Positions 6,450-6,505 of a DNA stretch of 6,505 bases are shown here, piece by piece (within the stretch, counting starts at the first letter, position 1; each line of letters starts with the position of its first letter). The DNA lies in the NCBI GenBank assembly GCA_016282215.1, contig JAEEKC010000006.1, positions 1 through 6,505 on the forward strand. The letters run 5' to 3'. The DNA comes from Lachnospiraceae bacterium (lineage in GTDB: Bacteria > Bacillota > Clostridia > Lachnospirales > Lachnospiraceae). The position numbers and the translations under genes were made by a program. The notes under the pieces are model-generated. The model ran no database searches. It saw nothing but the letters and a program-made list of their open reading frames with translations, and had not been told where the DNA came from.

Positions 6450-6505
6450 ACGGATGTCCTATGAGGAATATCTGAATAAAAACGGGAGCCTGACTTACGG
6501 GAATA
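6442..6505 (+). CDS. Start of a gene cut by the window edge, possibly S24/S26-type peptidase
   Basis: An ATG at 6442 opens a frame running to the window end. It overlaps the PqqD-like gene by 8 bases, typical of tight operons. The 21 visible residues include MSYEEYLNKNGSLTYGN; a second ATG at 6454 could be the true start of that motif. I recall this type of N-terminus from short S24/S26 (signal peptidase-like) proteins beside PqqD genes in Lachnospiraceae, where it is followed by a VGxSMxPLL active-site segment. That segment lies outside the window, so the assignment is from memory and tentative. Confidence 0.45.
   Translation, partial: MSERMSYEEYLNKNGSLTYGN

Overview
The window looks like a piece of a gut-type Firmicutes genome, most likely Lachnospiraceae or a close clostridial relative. 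The reasons are moderate GC, AGGAG-type ribosome binding sites, all genes on one strand, a beta-rich surface protein with a C-terminal domain of the type I recall from that family, and a Pro/Thr-repeat lipoprotein. The assignment rests on gene style, not on a marker gene.

Layout, all on the + strand. 2-4447 is the 3' part of a very large secreted protein. Its start lies upstream; the visible part has an acidic linker, four long beta-type repeats, an MBG-like insert, an InlB-type B-repeat and a conserved-looking C-terminal domain. After 23 bases comes a 32-residue acidic peptide gene (4471-4569). A lipoprotein gene with nine 12-residue Pro/Thr repeats follows (4577-5308), then a second short peptide gene (5325-5420) that is clearly a paralogue of the first. 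A 10-bp hairpin with a T-rich tail (5438-5470) separates this part from an HprK-like kinase gene (5483-6184), a PqqD-like gene (6189-6449) and the beginning of another gene overlapping it (6442 to the window end), possibly an S24/S26-type peptidase.

The most interesting reading is a ribosomally made, modified peptide (RiPP)-like locus. It has two precursor-like peptides with a conserved N-terminal half and unlike C-terminal tails, a PqqD-type leader-binding protein, and a kinase of the HprK-related group that in some lasso peptide clusters phosphorylates the precursor. An unexpected detail sets it apart: the last residues of the lipoprotein (AIQLPVAP) nearly equal the last residues of the second peptide (AIQLPLAP). 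The two tails differ at many synonymous positions in DNA, so the match looks kept at protein level. This suggests that the short peptide and the lipoprotein display a common C-terminal tag or core, perhaps handled by the same enzymes. No modifying cyclase, radical SAM enzyme or transporter is visible; the cluster continues past the right edge. The function is inference.
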